Counted from the first letter of the stretch, positions 17,657-26,170 are shown. The stretch is DNA of 64,000 nt from Bacteroidota bacterium (GCA_947477885.1 CANJUD010000006.1:1-64000); one strand, 5' to 3'. Translations and numbers: made by a program. The notes: generated from the sequence alone by a model not told the origin.

Positions 17657-18724
17657 ATGAAAAGAATTTACAGTATCATCTTGCTCTTATTTATCGCTGG
17701 CCGCGGCATGGCACAAGTGGGCGGTTCACAAATTTTTACTTTTCTTAAATTACCGCCTTCCGCACGGGTGGCTGCTCTTGGCGGGTCCTGTATACAGGTG
17801 ATGGATGATGATGTGGCCAACGTGCAGCAGAATCCTGCGTTGCTCAATCCGCAGATGCACATGCAGCTTAGCACCAACTGGGTTAATTATCTAGCAGATA
17901 TAAAGTTCGGATATTTTGGAACTGCTTATTCCTTGAAAAAATATGGAAACATAGCGATCGGATTACAGTATATAAACTACGGTAATTTTAATGGCTATGA
18001 TGAATCGCAAAACCCAACGGGAGTTTTTAAAGCGGGAGAAAATGCATTCAATATCGCGTATTCAAAATCATATAATAAATGGGTGAACTTTGGTGTGGGT
18101 GCAAAATATATATCGGCGAACTATGGTGGGAATCACTCCACTGGCATGGCAGTAGATGCAGGTGTGAATGTGCGTAGCGGTGACAGTTTATTTGATGCTG
18201 CACTGGTATTTCGCAATTTTGGAACACAATTCAAAACCTTTAATGGTGTGGATGGAAAAGAACCATTACCTTATGAGTTGCAAGCAGGTTTAAGTTTTAA
18301 ACCTAGGCATATGCCCATCCGTTTTCTGTTTACGGGAACCAATTTGCAAACTAATGCAACTACTTATATCAATAACAATAAACCGCGTCAGGTTTCTTTA
18401 GAAACTGGTGAAGAAATTATTCCAAAAGTAAGTGTAGCACAAAAAGTTTTTAGTCATATTACTGTGGCAACAGAATTTATATTGGGCAAAAGTTTACGCT
18501 TACGTATGGGCCTAAACCCACGAATGCGTGGCGACATGAAGCTTGATGAAATAAAAGGCCTTTCAGGTTTCTCATGGGGAGTGGGATTTAAAGTAAAACG
18601 TTTTGCTGTATCATATGGCGGTGCAATGTATACACCCGGAATTACTACAGGGCATTTTTCGTTGCAGTTGAATATGGATAATTTTAGGTGGGTGAGAACA
18701 CCTCCACCTATGCACAGTTTTTAA
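17657..18724 (+). CDS. porQ: Type IX secretion system protein PorQ
   Basis: A 355-residue outer-membrane beta-barrel protein of the PorV/PorQ family. The signal peptide is residues 1-19 (ending AQ). The conserved N-terminal signature follows: GGSQIFTFLKLPPSARVAALGG, here cited only as GGSQIF...LPPSARVAALGG, with DDDVANVQQNPALLNP after it. The spacing ADIKFGYFGTAY, FNGYDESQ and FRNFGTQFKTF fits PorQ better than PorV. PorQ acts in the T9SS attachment complex with PorU, PorV and PorZ, anchoring cargo at the cell surface, which agrees with the sorting-domain cargos in this window. I chose the ATG at 17657, not the longer TTG frame. Confidence 0.88.
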   Translation: MKRIYSIILLLFIAGRGMAQVGGSQIFTFLKLPPSARVAALGGSCIQVMDDDVANVQQNPALLNPQMHMQLSTNWVNYLADIKFGYFGTAYSLKKYGNIAIGLQYINYGNFNGYDESQNPTGVFKAGENAFNIAYSKSYNKWVNFGVGAKYISANYGGNHSTGMAVDAGVNVRSGDSLFDAALVFRNFGTQFKTFNGVDGKEPLPYELQAGLSFKPRHMPIRFLFTGTNLQTNATTYINNNKPRQVSLETGEEIIPKVSVAQKVFSHITVATEFILGKSLRLRMGLNPRMRGDMKLDEIKGLSGFSWGVGFKVKRFAVSYGGAMYTPGITTGHFSLQLNMDNFRWVRTPPPMHSF

Positions 18725-18787
18725 TTTGAAAAAGGTATAAAGACAAAAGAGTTCTCTTGTTTAATACAATAATCAAAAAAAGTTTTT

Positions 18788-18795
18788 TATATTTG
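18788..18795 (+). promoter_or_regulatory. Bacteroidota -7 box (TATATTTG) for the antitoxin gene
   Basis: Exact TATATTTG, 22 nt before the ATG at 18818. Confidence 0.5.
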
Positions 18796-18817
18796 TTCCT
18801 TTAAACAACCCTTCTTA

Positions 18818-19048
18818 ATGAAAACATTGAATATTTCTATATCTGAACTTGAATTCAACAAATTTGGGTTGAGTAAAGAGAAACTCTCATTCAAAGAATT
18901 TATCGAACTTGTTAGCCAAGAATTCTCGAGACAAACATTGAATAAATGCATGGAACTATCAGACAAACATGGACTTTCTAAAATGACAATCGATGAAATC
19001 TCGAAAGAAGTGAAAGCTGTAAGGAGGAATGCAAAGGGTCGTAATTGA
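18818..19048 (+). CDS. Antitoxin of a PIN-domain toxin-antitoxin module
   Basis: A 76-residue protein ending in DKHGLSKMTIDEISKEVKAV RRNAKGRN (two blocks), a segment typical of antitoxins paired with PIN_3-family toxins in Bacteroidota (KYGLxKMTxxEIxxEIKAVR). The N-terminal part (NISISELEFNKFGLSKEKLSF) would form the dimerisation and DNA-binding portion. It overlaps the toxin start by 20 nt, the usual coupling. The toxin is broken (next entry), so this may be an orphan antitoxin that is still expressed from the TATATTTG box upstream. Confidence 0.8.
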   Translation: MKTLNISISELEFNKFGLSKEKLSFKEFIELVSQEFSRQTLNKCMELSDKHGLSKMTIDEISKEVKAVRRNAKGRN

Positions 19049-19447
19049 TATGAATGTTTTGGTTTCTGCTCTAATACAGAGAAGTTATCCCTATAAAATC
19101 ATTAATGAACTTTTTTCGCAAACAAGATAAAATTATGTCTTTCGGATGAATTATTTTTCGAATATTATGAAGTATTAAATCGGAAAAAATTTTCAAAGTA
19201 TCCTGATTTTATTTTAAATGCAGAACTTTTATTAGCTGACATTGAAACAAAAGCTACAAAATACTTTCCTAAAAATACTTTGACAATAATTAGTGATATG
19301 GATGACAACAAACTATTGGAACTTTCTGATGAATGCAACGCTAATTTTCTTATAACAGGAAATACAAATGATTTTACAATGACGAAATTTAAGAAAACGA
19401 AAATTGTTACTCCAAGTGAGTAGTGGGAAATACACAAACCATACTGA
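19029..19447 (+). pseudogene. Frameshifted PIN-domain toxin (VapC-like, PIN_3 family)
   Basis: The ATG at 19029 opens MQRVVIDMNVLVSALIQRSY, with the first PIN aspartate in IDMN. The frame ends at TAA at about 19129. Adding one A within the CAAACAAG run restores the continuing frame KLCLSDELFFEYYEVLNRKKF..., then DMDDNKLLELSDECNANFLITGNTNDF, the conserved acidic and ITGN region of PIN toxins. A second lesion is TAG at 19421-19423, after TPSE, where the family has TPxEYW; WEIHKPY follows to TGA at 19445-19447. One frameshift and one nonsense change make inactivation likely, unless the 1-nt deletion is a sequencing error. Confidence 0.85.
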
Positions 19448-19456
19448 TTTAAATAA

Positions 19457-19717
19457 ATGACAACGCTCTTAAAAAATAAAACCATTTGCATTGAAAAAAT
19501 ACTATTTGATGTACCTGGTAAAATCACACTCAAATTAGAGGATGGCAGAATAATTATAACACCTTTAAGATATTTTCCAGAGATTCAAAAACTAAGCGTT
19601 GATAAACGAAAAAAATATACAATTGTTGATGACAGGACGATACTGTTCTCATATTCCGATTCTATATATCATCTTGAAGATTTTATGGGACTGGAGAATA
19701 ACTGGAGACAACGGTAG
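19457..19717 (+). CDS. DUF2442 family protein
   Basis: An 86-residue protein matching the DUF2442 pattern: a strand block KITLKLEDGRIIITPLRYFP, a short helix (EIQKLSVDKRKKYT), then a closing segment with an acidic patch (YSDSIYHLEDFMGL). DUF2442 genes usually occur next to DUF4160 genes in module-like pairs suspected to be toxin-antitoxin systems; no DUF4160 partner is present here, so this is an orphan. It sits 9 nt after the decayed PIN toxin. A complete DUF4160-DUF2442 pair lies at 53569-54134. Confidence 0.75.
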   Translation: MTTLLKNKTICIEKILFDVPGKITLKLEDGRIIITPLRYFPEIQKLSVDKRKKYTIVDDRTILFSYSDSIYHLEDFMGLENNWRQR

Positions 19718-19741
19718 AAGTTTTTACAATGCACGGCTAAC

Positions 19742-19888
19742 ATGAAAAACAAAATAAGTTCCGTTCCAAGCGATACAAAGCACCTCTCTCCCCGAATTAA
19801 AAAATTACTTGGAGTTCTAAAATTGCCAAAAGATTTTGACTATAAAAAAACTTTAGAAGCAGCATTGAAAAAAAGGTATATTAAATAA
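19742..19888 (+). CDS. 48-aa basic antitoxin-like fragment
   Basis: A short frame MKNKISSVPSDTKHLSPRIK... ending FDYKKTLEAALKKRYIK. The tail, with LSPRIKKLLGVLKLPKDFDYKK, resembles the toxin-binding tail of Bacteroidota antitoxins whose sequence ends FDYKKEI. It follows the DUF2442 gene by 24 nt and has no toxin after it. It could be a truncated antitoxin remnant, or a functional small orphan. Too short for a firm call. Confidence 0.45.
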   Translation: MKNKISSVPSDTKHLSPRIKKLLGVLKLPKDFDYKKTLEAALKKRYIK

Positions 19889-19920
19889 TATCAGGGCAAC
19901 CTTTTCAAACTTTCTGTGTT

Positions 19921-19961
19921 TAATCTATAAATTTTTTATCTTTCGTCTATAATCTTTTATC
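19921..19961. repeat. Heptad array (NNNATCT) abutting a start codon
   Basis: Heptads TAATCTA, TAAATTT, TTTATCT, TTCGTCT, ATAATCT and TTTATCT run in phase from 19921 to 19962, then CCC and the ATG of the next gene at 19966. The repeat therefore occupies the whole translation-initiation region of that gene. Confidence 0.8.
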
Positions 19962-19965
19962 TCCC

Positions 19966-20856
19966 ATGAATAAACTACTCATCATTATCGCCCTCGCATT
20001 ATTCACCAAATACACATCCGCTCAAACCTTTGCACCCGTGGGAGCCAAGTGGTATTATACTGAACGCTACCCTTTTTCGGGCGATATTAACTATATACAG
20101 TACACCGCTGAAAAAGATACTATGGTGAAGGGACAAACGTGCAGAAAAATATCTAAAAAAGATGATCCCATGTGTTGGGGTAGGCCTGGCATTGAATTAA
20201 TGTATTCCACTAACGACTCAATATTATTCTATGACCCCAAATTAGATACTTTTCAAATGATATATAGATTTAGTGCGAGCAAAAATGATACTTGGTCTTT
20301 TATATATAAAGATTATCCATCTGGCAAAAACGAGACTGTAACTATTACTGTAGATTCTGTAGGAAGTATAATGGCAAATAATCAATCATTAAAAGTATTG
20401 TATGTCACTTATAACAATAGATATAAATATCAATCAACCATTATTGAGAAAATGGGCGATATAGGATTTATGTTTAACTTTACACCTTCCTTTATCGCAA
20501 CCTGCGATGGGAATTACCCCGAAGGTATAAGATGCTATGAAGATACAATCATAGGGAACTACCATTTTGCCAATAAGGATTCGTGTACCTATACTCATAT
20601 ATGGACTGGTATTAATCCTATAACAGATAACAACATTATAATATACCCAAATCCCAGCAATGAAACTATATATATAACAGGATTAAATCAAGCAGCCAAT
20701 TTTCAAATGTATGATATTAATGGCAGAATGGTTAAATCTGGCCATATAAAAGATGCTCAGATACAGGTGAAGGATTTGGTGAATGGGATGCATGTACTGA
20801 ATATATGCGATCTTACAGGCTTGAAATTAATCAATAAGAAAATAATTAAAAACTGA
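19966..20856 (+). CDS. Secreted protein with T9SS type A sorting domain
   Basis: A 296-residue exported protein. The signal peptide is residues 1-20 (ending SAQ). The middle (about 25-210) is beta-rich, with no catalytic motif that I recognise. The last 75 residues carry the type A T9SS sorting domain: NIIIYPNPSNETIYI, FQMYDINGRMV and LVNGMHVLNI. It should be exported by the T9SS (PorQ is encoded just upstream) and either anchored or released. Function unknown. The upstream heptad array ends 3 nt before the ATG, so the leader is unusual. Confidence 0.85.
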   Translation: MNKLLIIIALALFTKYTSAQTFAPVGAKWYYTERYPFSGDINYIQYTAEKDTMVKGQTCRKISKKDDPMCWGRPGIELMYSTNDSILFYDPKLDTFQMIYRFSASKNDTWSFIYKDYPSGKNETVTITVDSVGSIMANNQSLKVLYVTYNNRYKYQSTIIEKMGDIGFMFNFTPSFIATCDGNYPEGIRCYEDTIIGNYHFANKDSCTYTHIWTGINPITDNNIIIYPNPSNETIYITGLNQAANFQMYDINGRMVKSGHIKDAQIQVKDLVNGMHVLNICDLTGLKLINKKIIKN

Positions 20857-21192
20857 TAATCGTACTGTTTTTGGGGGGTATTACAATTACAACATTATAA
20901 GATACGATTTTCTTTAAATTTAACATCATTCTTACCTTTGTTCCATGCTTCATTTGCAAAAAGAAAATCTACCCAATGTGATACCTTAAAATCGTTCAAA
21001 ATTGATGCTTTTTGGAGATATCAGTATTTAGATCATAAACTATAGTGACAACGGTTAATTTAATGGTGGTGCAGTTGAAAAAGGGTGAGAATTATAGCTG
21101 TTTTCGATACAATTTAATCCCGCAGTATCGATTAAATTGGCTCATTATTCTATCTCCTCATTTTCTAAATTAAAACTTTTTTCATCCCGAAA
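20857..21192. other. 336-nt intergenic region with one hairpin and a TAnnTTTG box
   Basis: No gene is visible. TACCTTTG at 20933-20940 fits the -7 consensus but is 250 nt from the next gene, and only a 14-codon frame follows it. A perfect 10-bp inverted repeat pairs CAATTTAATC (21110-21119) with GATTAAATTG (21130-21139) around a 10-nt loop, about 55 nt before the next ATG. It has no T-run, so an operator or RNA leader element is as likely as a terminator. Confidence 0.5.
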
Positions 21193-21570
21193 ATGTTTAA
21201 AACTTGTAATTGTTTGCGTATTTTTGCCCCCAATCAAGATATACATTTATTGAAAACCATAACTATTTATATATTTATTCTGCTTGCTTCAATTGCTTAT
21301 AGCTTTGAAACAATTGAATATTTTACAAAAGCAGTAGGAGGGGATGCCACTGCCTGGATAAAAGATTTTGATTGCGAACAAAGTGATTCGGAGCCTGAAA
21401 ACTCTAGCGAAGAGCAGCTTGATTTAGATGATTTTTATCTAAACAATAAGTATCTTCATCAACTAATTCCAGTCCATATTGAACTCGGTATTATCGAAGC
21501 AATGCAAAATGATTGTTTCTCCTCAATTGGCTATGGTCAAGAGGTGTATTCTCCTCCAGAAATACTTTAA
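21193..21570 (+). CDS. Small exported or membrane-anchored acidic protein
   Basis: A 125-residue frame. After a polar lead (MFKTCNCLRIFAPNQD) there is one hydrophobic segment (LLKTITIYIFILLASIAYSF), then an acidic soluble part with a DSEPENSSEEQLDLDDF stretch. I do not recognise a family. The real start may be internal, close to the hydrophobic segment, which would then be a signal peptide. It lies 108 nt upstream of the SulP-carbonic anhydrase gene on the same strand, so a shared transcript is possible. Confidence 0.5.
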   Translation: MFKTCNCLRIFAPNQDIHLLKTITIYIFILLASIAYSFETIEYFTKAVGGDATAWIKDFDCEQSDSEPENSSEEQLDLDDFYLNNKYLHQLIPVHIELGIIEAMQNDCFSSIGYGQEVYSPPEIL

Positions 21571-21678
21571 TCGTATTATATAAGGCTATTTCTGCCTTAT
21601 AGATTTATTTTTTTCATATCAATCATTTTTGATTTAATCTCCTTTCAGATTTAATCATTATAACTATAATATTTATTT

Positions 21679-23874
21679 ATGGATACACAATACAAAAAAA
21701 CATACGGATTAACTTTCAAATATTTAAAATATGATTTACCAGCAAGTACGGTGGTATTTCTTGTGGCGTTGCCTTTATGCCTTGGCGTGGCTTTGGCAAG
21801 CGGAGCACCATTACTATCCGGTATAATTTCTGGAATAATAGGCGGAATTGTAGTGGGTGTTATTAGCGGTTCTCATGCTAGTGTGAGCGGCCCAGCGGCT
21901 GGTTTGGCAGCTGTGGTGTTTTCGGCCATTGCTAAATTAGGGAGCTATGAAACATTTTTATTAGCTGTAGTACTTGCCGGTATTATTCAATTTATATGTG
22001 GTATAGCAAAAGCGGGTTTCATTGCGAATTATATCCCAAGCAATGTAATTAAAGGATTATTAGCTGCTATTGGTATTATACTTATACTAAAGCAAATCCC
22101 CCATATAGTAGGCTACGATAGAGACCCTGAAGATGATTTTTCATTCTTTCAAAAAGACGGTGAAAACACTATATCAGAACTGTTAAACATATTCAATTAT
22201 TTCTCGTGGGGAGCAGTTATTGTTTCTACCATTTCAATAGCTATATTTATATATTGGGACAAATCCTTTTTAAGGAAACTAAAATTTCTGCCGGCATCAT
22301 TATTTATTGTTATATTGGGAGTGATAATTAATATAATTTTTGAGAATTTTTTTCCTGATCTGTATATAGAAAAACAACATCTGGTAAACATACCAGAAAT
22401 TACTCATATTTCATCGCTTGTCACCCAGCCTTCTTTTGCCGATATAGGTAATTATGAGGTTTGGCTAGTTGCTTTAACAATTGCAATTATTGCTTCGTTA
22501 GAAACACTTTTAAATTTGGAGGCGGTGCAAAATATCGACCCGCACAAGCGGCATGCATCGCCTAACAGAGAACTTATTGCCCAAGGCGTTGGAAATATTA
22601 TTGTTGGATTTTTGGGCGGTATTCCTATCACATCAGTTATTGTGCGAGGCTCTGTAAATATTAATGCAGGAGCTAAAACCAAACTCTCAACTATTTTACA
22701 TGGAGGTCTTCTTTTGGTTAGTATTTTGTTTTTAAGTTCTACTTTAAACCTAATACCGCTTGCATCTTTGGCAACAATTTTATTGATGACTGGCTATAAA
22801 TTAGCCAAGGCTTCATTATTCATTAAGATGTATAAAAAGGGAGCCAATCAATTTATTCCTTTTATGGTAACTATTATAGCTATAGTTTTTACGGACTTAC
22901 TGGTAGGTATTTTAATAGGCTTAGCTACCAGTATATTTTATTTATTAAAAAGCAATTTCAAAAACCCATTTACTATTGAAAGAGAGAAACTAAATTTAGG
23001 TGAAACGGTAAGAATAGAATTTCCGAATCAAGTTTCATTTTTCAATAAGGCCAGTATTAAAGAAACTTTATGGGCCTTACCCAGAAACACAAAAGTAGTT
23101 ATTGACGCCACCCACAGCGACTATATAGATAACGATGTGCTGAGTGTAATTGACGATTTTAAAAATACCGTTTCAATTGAGAAAAATATACAACTAAATA
23201 TTATAGGACTACAAGATACCTATAATATCAATGACGTGATCCAGTTCACCAATTTTTTAGATAAAGAAACACAACAGAAATTAAAACCCGCTGAAATATT
23301 AGAAATATTAAAGCAAGGAAATGATAGGTTTATGCAAGGGAAATTCAGAGAAAAATATTTACGCCAACAAGTAAATGCTACCTCGAGTGAACAACACCCC
23401 ATGGCTGTTATTGTATGCTGTATCGATTCACGAACCAGTCCCGAACTTATATTTGATGTGGGATTGGGTGATATAATTTCTATACGAATTGCTGGCAATA
23501 TTGTGAACGATGAAATAATAGGAAGTATAGAATTAGCCTGTCAGGAAATTGGCACCAAACTTATTGTAGTATTGGGTCACTCCAATTGTGGTGCGGTATC
23601 ATCTGCCATTAATTTGGTGAATCAAGGGCATATCAGTTTTATTACAAACAAAATAGAGAAAGCAATAGCGCAATGTAACTGTGATAGGGATAAAATTATT
23701 GCAGATAAAGCAATGTTTGACAAGGTAATTCAAAACAATGTGACAAACTCACTTGATGAAATATTGAAGGAAAGTGAATACTTAAACAAAGCAATTATAT
23801 CGCAACAACTAAGTATTGTTTCAGCTTTTTATGATACTACTTCTGGATTGGTTAGTTTTGAAGAAAAAGTGTAG
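21679..23874 (+). CDS. SulP anion transporter fused to beta-carbonic anhydrase
   Basis: A 731-residue fusion. Residues 1-430 form the SulP transport domain with 10-14 membrane segments, including the conserved GPAAGLAAVVFS (71-82) and PNRELIAQGVGNII (295-308) stretches. Residues 440-520 form a STAS-like region (VVIDATHSDYIDNDV). Residues 535-731 are a beta-class carbonic anhydrase with all zinc and catalytic residues: C581, D583, R585 (CIDSR), H634 and C637 (HSNCG). The layout suggests bicarbonate uptake coupled to CO2/HCO3- interconversion at the inner membrane; SulP-CA fusions are known in other bacteria. Sulfate or another anion as substrate cannot be excluded. The fused enzyme looks intact. 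Confidence 0.95.
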   Translation: MDTQYKKTYGLTFKYLKYDLPASTVVFLVALPLCLGVALASGAPLLSGIISGIIGGIVVGVISGSHASVSGPAAGLAAVVFSAIAKLGSYETFLLAVVLAGIIQFICGIAKAGFIANYIPSNVIKGLLAAIGIILILKQIPHIVGYDRDPEDDFSFFQKDGENTISELLNIFNYFSWGAVIVSTISIAIFIYWDKSFLRKLKFLPASLFIVILGVIINIIFENFFPDLYIEKQHLVNIPEITHISSLVTQPSFADIGNYEVWLVALTIAIIASLETLLNLEAVQNIDPHKRHASPNRELIAQGVGNIIVGFLGGIPITSVIVRGSVNINAGAKTKLSTILHGGLLLVSILFLSSTLNLIPLASLATILLMTGYKLAKASLFIKMYKKGANQFIPFMVTIIAIVFTDLLVGILIGLATSIFYLLKSNFKNPFTIEREKLNLGETVRIEFPNQVSFFNKASIKETLWALPRNTKVVIDATHSDYIDNDVLSVIDDFKNTVSIEKNIQLNIIGLQDTYNINDVIQFTNFLDKETQQKLKPAEILEILKQGNDRFMQGKFREKYLRQQVNATSSEQHPMAVIVCCIDSRTSPELIFDVGLGDIISIRIAGNIVNDEIIGSIELACQEIGTKLIVVLGHSNCGAVSSAINLVNQGHISFITNKIEKAIAQCNCDRDKIIADKAMFDKVIQNNVTNSLDEILKESEYLNKAIISQQLSIVSAFYDTTSGLVSFEEKV

Positions 23875-24171
23875 CTTTTCTTGCAAGCCTAAGCATAACC
23901 TAAGACGATTTCTCTGCTACCAGTATTCGACCACGCTCAGATTTGTATGATGATATTTGATATTTTGTGCATTTTGTACTACTATTGGATGCAATTTAAA
24001 TAGCACACTAGAAGCCATATAAAAAAAATACAATTATTATAATATTCACAACTATTATAAGTTTTAATTTTTCATGCTGTAGTGAAAAAAATCAGAAAAA
24101 AATACAATTGTAAATAGTAAAGTGCCGGTATATAAAAAGCTCAACCTTTAAAGCTAACTAGTTCATAAGTA

Positions 24172-24253
24172 GTATCAAGTAGCTAGTATCAAGTAGCTAG
24201 TATCAAGTATCAAGTATCAAGTATCAAGTATCAAGTACCAGCTACTTGATACC
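24172..24253. repeat. Heptad array (GTATCAA)n with inverted end, in the 23875-24261 intergenic region
   Basis: Nine heptads in phase: GTATCAA, GTAGCTA, GTATCAA, GTAGCTA, then five GTATCAA copies (24172-24234). Then GTACCA and AGCTACTTGATACC, the reverse complement of GGTATCAAGTAGCT, which can fold back on the first heptads. The rest of the 387-nt gap is A+T-rich and holds no gene that I can support. The array ends at the 3' end of the convergent methyltransferase gene. Confidence 0.9.
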
Positions 24254-24261
24254 CCGACCAC

Positions 24262-24927
24262 TTACTTTCCAATTACCACACTTCCTCCCAAATCGGGAAT
24301 AGGCACAAAAGATATATGTTGCTGTTTGCAGAATTCTAATACTGCTTGCCTCGCACCTTTATAGCCTTCATTATTATAGTCGTGAACAAATATATAACCG
24401 CCAGCATTTAGTCTGGGATAAAAATATTGTAGTCCGGCTAGGATGGGTTCATATAAATCTGTATCGATACTTACAAAAGCAAATTTGTCTTCAATATCTT
24501 TTGCTGTTGCTGGAAAATATCCTTTACAAACAATACAATTATCTTTATGTGGCATTTTGCCCAATACCAAGGCCACACTCGTACCACTAAAATCTTGGTC
24601 TCCTGTTGAGAATCCTTTGCCCACTTCCGTCCCTATATCTCGATTGTCAAATCCCTCAAATGTATCGAATAAATATAGTTTCCTATCAGGGAAAACGGTA
24701 TTGATATCTTTGGCAAAATCACCCTTGAACACACCAAGTTCAGCAACATTGCCTGCAACATTGTGAGCATATATTTCGTGCCCACACATTTCGAGGCATG
24801 CAAGTCTATTATAATCCAAACGGTTTAAATCAATACGCTTTTCACGGTTCAAATAAATAAGTGATTTAACCAAACGAAGACCACGCTTGGCAAGTATTTT
24901 TTGTATAAGGTGGAATATCTTTTTCAA
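24262..24927 (-). CDS. TylF/MycF-like SAM-dependent methyltransferase
   Basis: A 221-residue class I methyltransferase of the TylF (macrocin O-methyltransferase) family. Motif I is GNVAELGVFKGDFAKDI (about 80-96), with the acidic end of strand 2 in LYLFDTFEGFD. The metal or substrate-binding region is FVSIDTDLYEPILAGL and the late block is GGYIFVHDYNNEGYKGARQAV. Family members methylate sugar hydroxyls, so a role in surface-sugar modification is plausible given the polysaccharide genes in this window, but the substrate is unknown. A TATATTTG box lies 27 nt upstream. Confidence 0.88.
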   Translation of the reverse strand: MKKIFHLIQKILAKRGLRLVKSLIYLNREKRIDLNRLDYNRLACLEMCGHEIYAHNVAGNVAELGVFKGDFAKDINTVFPDRKLYLFDTFEGFDNRDIGTEVGKGFSTGDQDFSGTSVALVLGKMPHKDNCIVCKGYFPATAKDIEDKFAFVSIDTDLYEPILAGLQYFYPRLNAGGYIFVHDYNNEGYKGARQAVLEFCKQQHISFVPIPDLGGSVVIGK

Positions 24928-24953
24928 AATTTTATTTTAATTCGATTAGTTTG

Positions 24954-24961
24954 CAAATATA
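24954..24961 (-). promoter_or_regulatory. Bacteroidota -7 box (TATATTTG) for the TylF-like gene
   Basis: Minus-strand TATATTTG, exact to consensus, 27 nt before the ATG at 24927. Confidence 0.5.
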
Positions 24962-25067
24962 ATAAATTAGGTATCACCGATATCTGAATTTTCTTTTTCA
25001 AAATTGGAAAATTATGCGTTACTTTGCAAATTAAATTAATAAATCTTTATTTATTGCATTTGACTAC

Positions 25068-25508
25068 ATGAAAAATATAAATTTTATATACCTAATTATT
25101 TTGGGTTCAATTACTTTTTTATCCTGCAATAAGACCGAGATTAATTCAGTAATAAATTGTACTATTAATTCTATTCCATGGGCTTCGGAAGGAAAAATAA
25201 CTTTCAAAAAGAACAATAGCATCAGTGTGATGTTTTTTGCGAAGGATGCAGAAGGGAATGAATTTTCGCTCTCCGTACCGCTACCGCCAGCAAAAAAAAC
25301 CTATATCATAGGAGGCCGTGAAAATATTTGTTGGGCAGAATACAAATCTAAATTGGGAAATGTATATGCCGCAACAGATGGAGGGTTAGCAATAGTAAAA
25401 GCTTCTGAAACTTATTTTGAAGGTATGTTTTATTTCAATGCTGAGTGCAAAGACAGTGCAGTTGCTAAATTTTTCGGAGGAGGTAAATTCAAGCTTTATT
25501 ACAAGTAA
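25068..25508 (+). CDS. Small lipoprotein (DUF6252-like)
   Basis: A 146-residue lipoprotein: signal peptide with lipobox (TFLSC, Cys about 20), then a beta-rich domain with CTINSIPWAS near the start, the spacing seen in Bacteroidota DUF6252 lipoproteins (inference). The ending FGGGKFKLYYK fits the same type. It starts a run of four plus-strand genes, the next beginning 1 nt after its stop. Function unknown. Confidence 0.75.
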   Translation: MKNINFIYLIILGSITFLSCNKTEINSVINCTINSIPWASEGKITFKKNNSISVMFFAKDAEGNEFSLSVPLPPAKKTYIIGGRENICWAEYKSKLGNVYAATDGGLAIVKASETYFEGMFYFNAECKDSAVAKFFGGGKFKLYYK

Positions 25509-25509
25509 A

Positions 25510-26136
25510 ATGAAAAAATATCAACTTTTCACAAATATAGTTTTACTATTTTCATTTTATCAAGCTTCATCGCAAGCTGTTAATTCCGAGGCGATAAAAC
25601 CAAAATACGCTTATTGGGGTAGTGTTGGATATTACCTGCCGACTGGCTACTCTTTAGGTTTTCAATTTGCTTATAATTATAATTCAAATATGTCTTTTGG
25701 AGTAGAAGGAGTTTTTGCACACTTTAATAATGCCATATATACACTTAGGGATCCCTACCTTAAAAGACCAGAATCCCTGGACATTGATGCTTGGAAAACA
25801 ACCAGAATAAATCCATACAATAGAATAGGTATACTTGCAAAAGCAACGTATAATACTGGATATACATATGCCTCACCTTTTGGGCCAACTTGTTTTCACA
25901 TAAGTGGTGGAATAGGTATTGGTCGAACCTCATCAAACTATTTAGTGACTTTTGAAAACTATAATTTATGGGGTAATTATCTATATACGCATTCCATAAT
26001 ACCTGGCGTAAAATACGCTGCGATTTTTGATATTTCAGCCGGAGCAAGAGTTAAAATAGCTAAAGACATAGCTATATTCGGTGAAGCTGGTTTTGGTCTA
26101 AGCTTGTTAAAAGTTGGATTAATATTCGAAAAATAA
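25510..26136 (+). CDS. Outer-membrane beta-barrel-like protein
   Basis: A 208-residue protein starting at the ATG right after the upstream stop, with signal peptide MKKYQLFTNIVLLFSFYQAS. The rest alternates aromatic and glycine-rich strands (WGSVGYYLPTGYSLGFQFAY, GPTCFHISGGIGIGRTSS, KIAKDIAIFGEAGFGLSLLK), as in small outer-membrane barrels. A longer frame beginning at 25417 would overlap the lipoprotein gene and lacks a signal peptide, so I reject that start. Likely co-transcribed with its neighbours. Confidence 0.75.
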   Translation: MKKYQLFTNIVLLFSFYQASSQAVNSEAIKPKYAYWGSVGYYLPTGYSLGFQFAYNYNSNMSFGVEGVFAHFNNAIYTLRDPYLKRPESLDIDAWKTTRINPYNRIGILAKATYNTGYTYASPFGPTCFHISGGIGIGRTSSNYLVTFENYNLWGNYLYTHSIIPGVKYAAIFDISAGARVKIAKDIAIFGEAGFGLSLLKVGLIFEK

Positions 26137-26170
26137 AAATTACAATAAATATAAACTACTAACTAAAATT

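Noticed and set aside
25417-25509. Longer start for the barrel protein at 25417
   Set aside because: It overlaps the lipoprotein gene by 92 nt and has no signal peptide; the ATG at 25510 gives a clean one.
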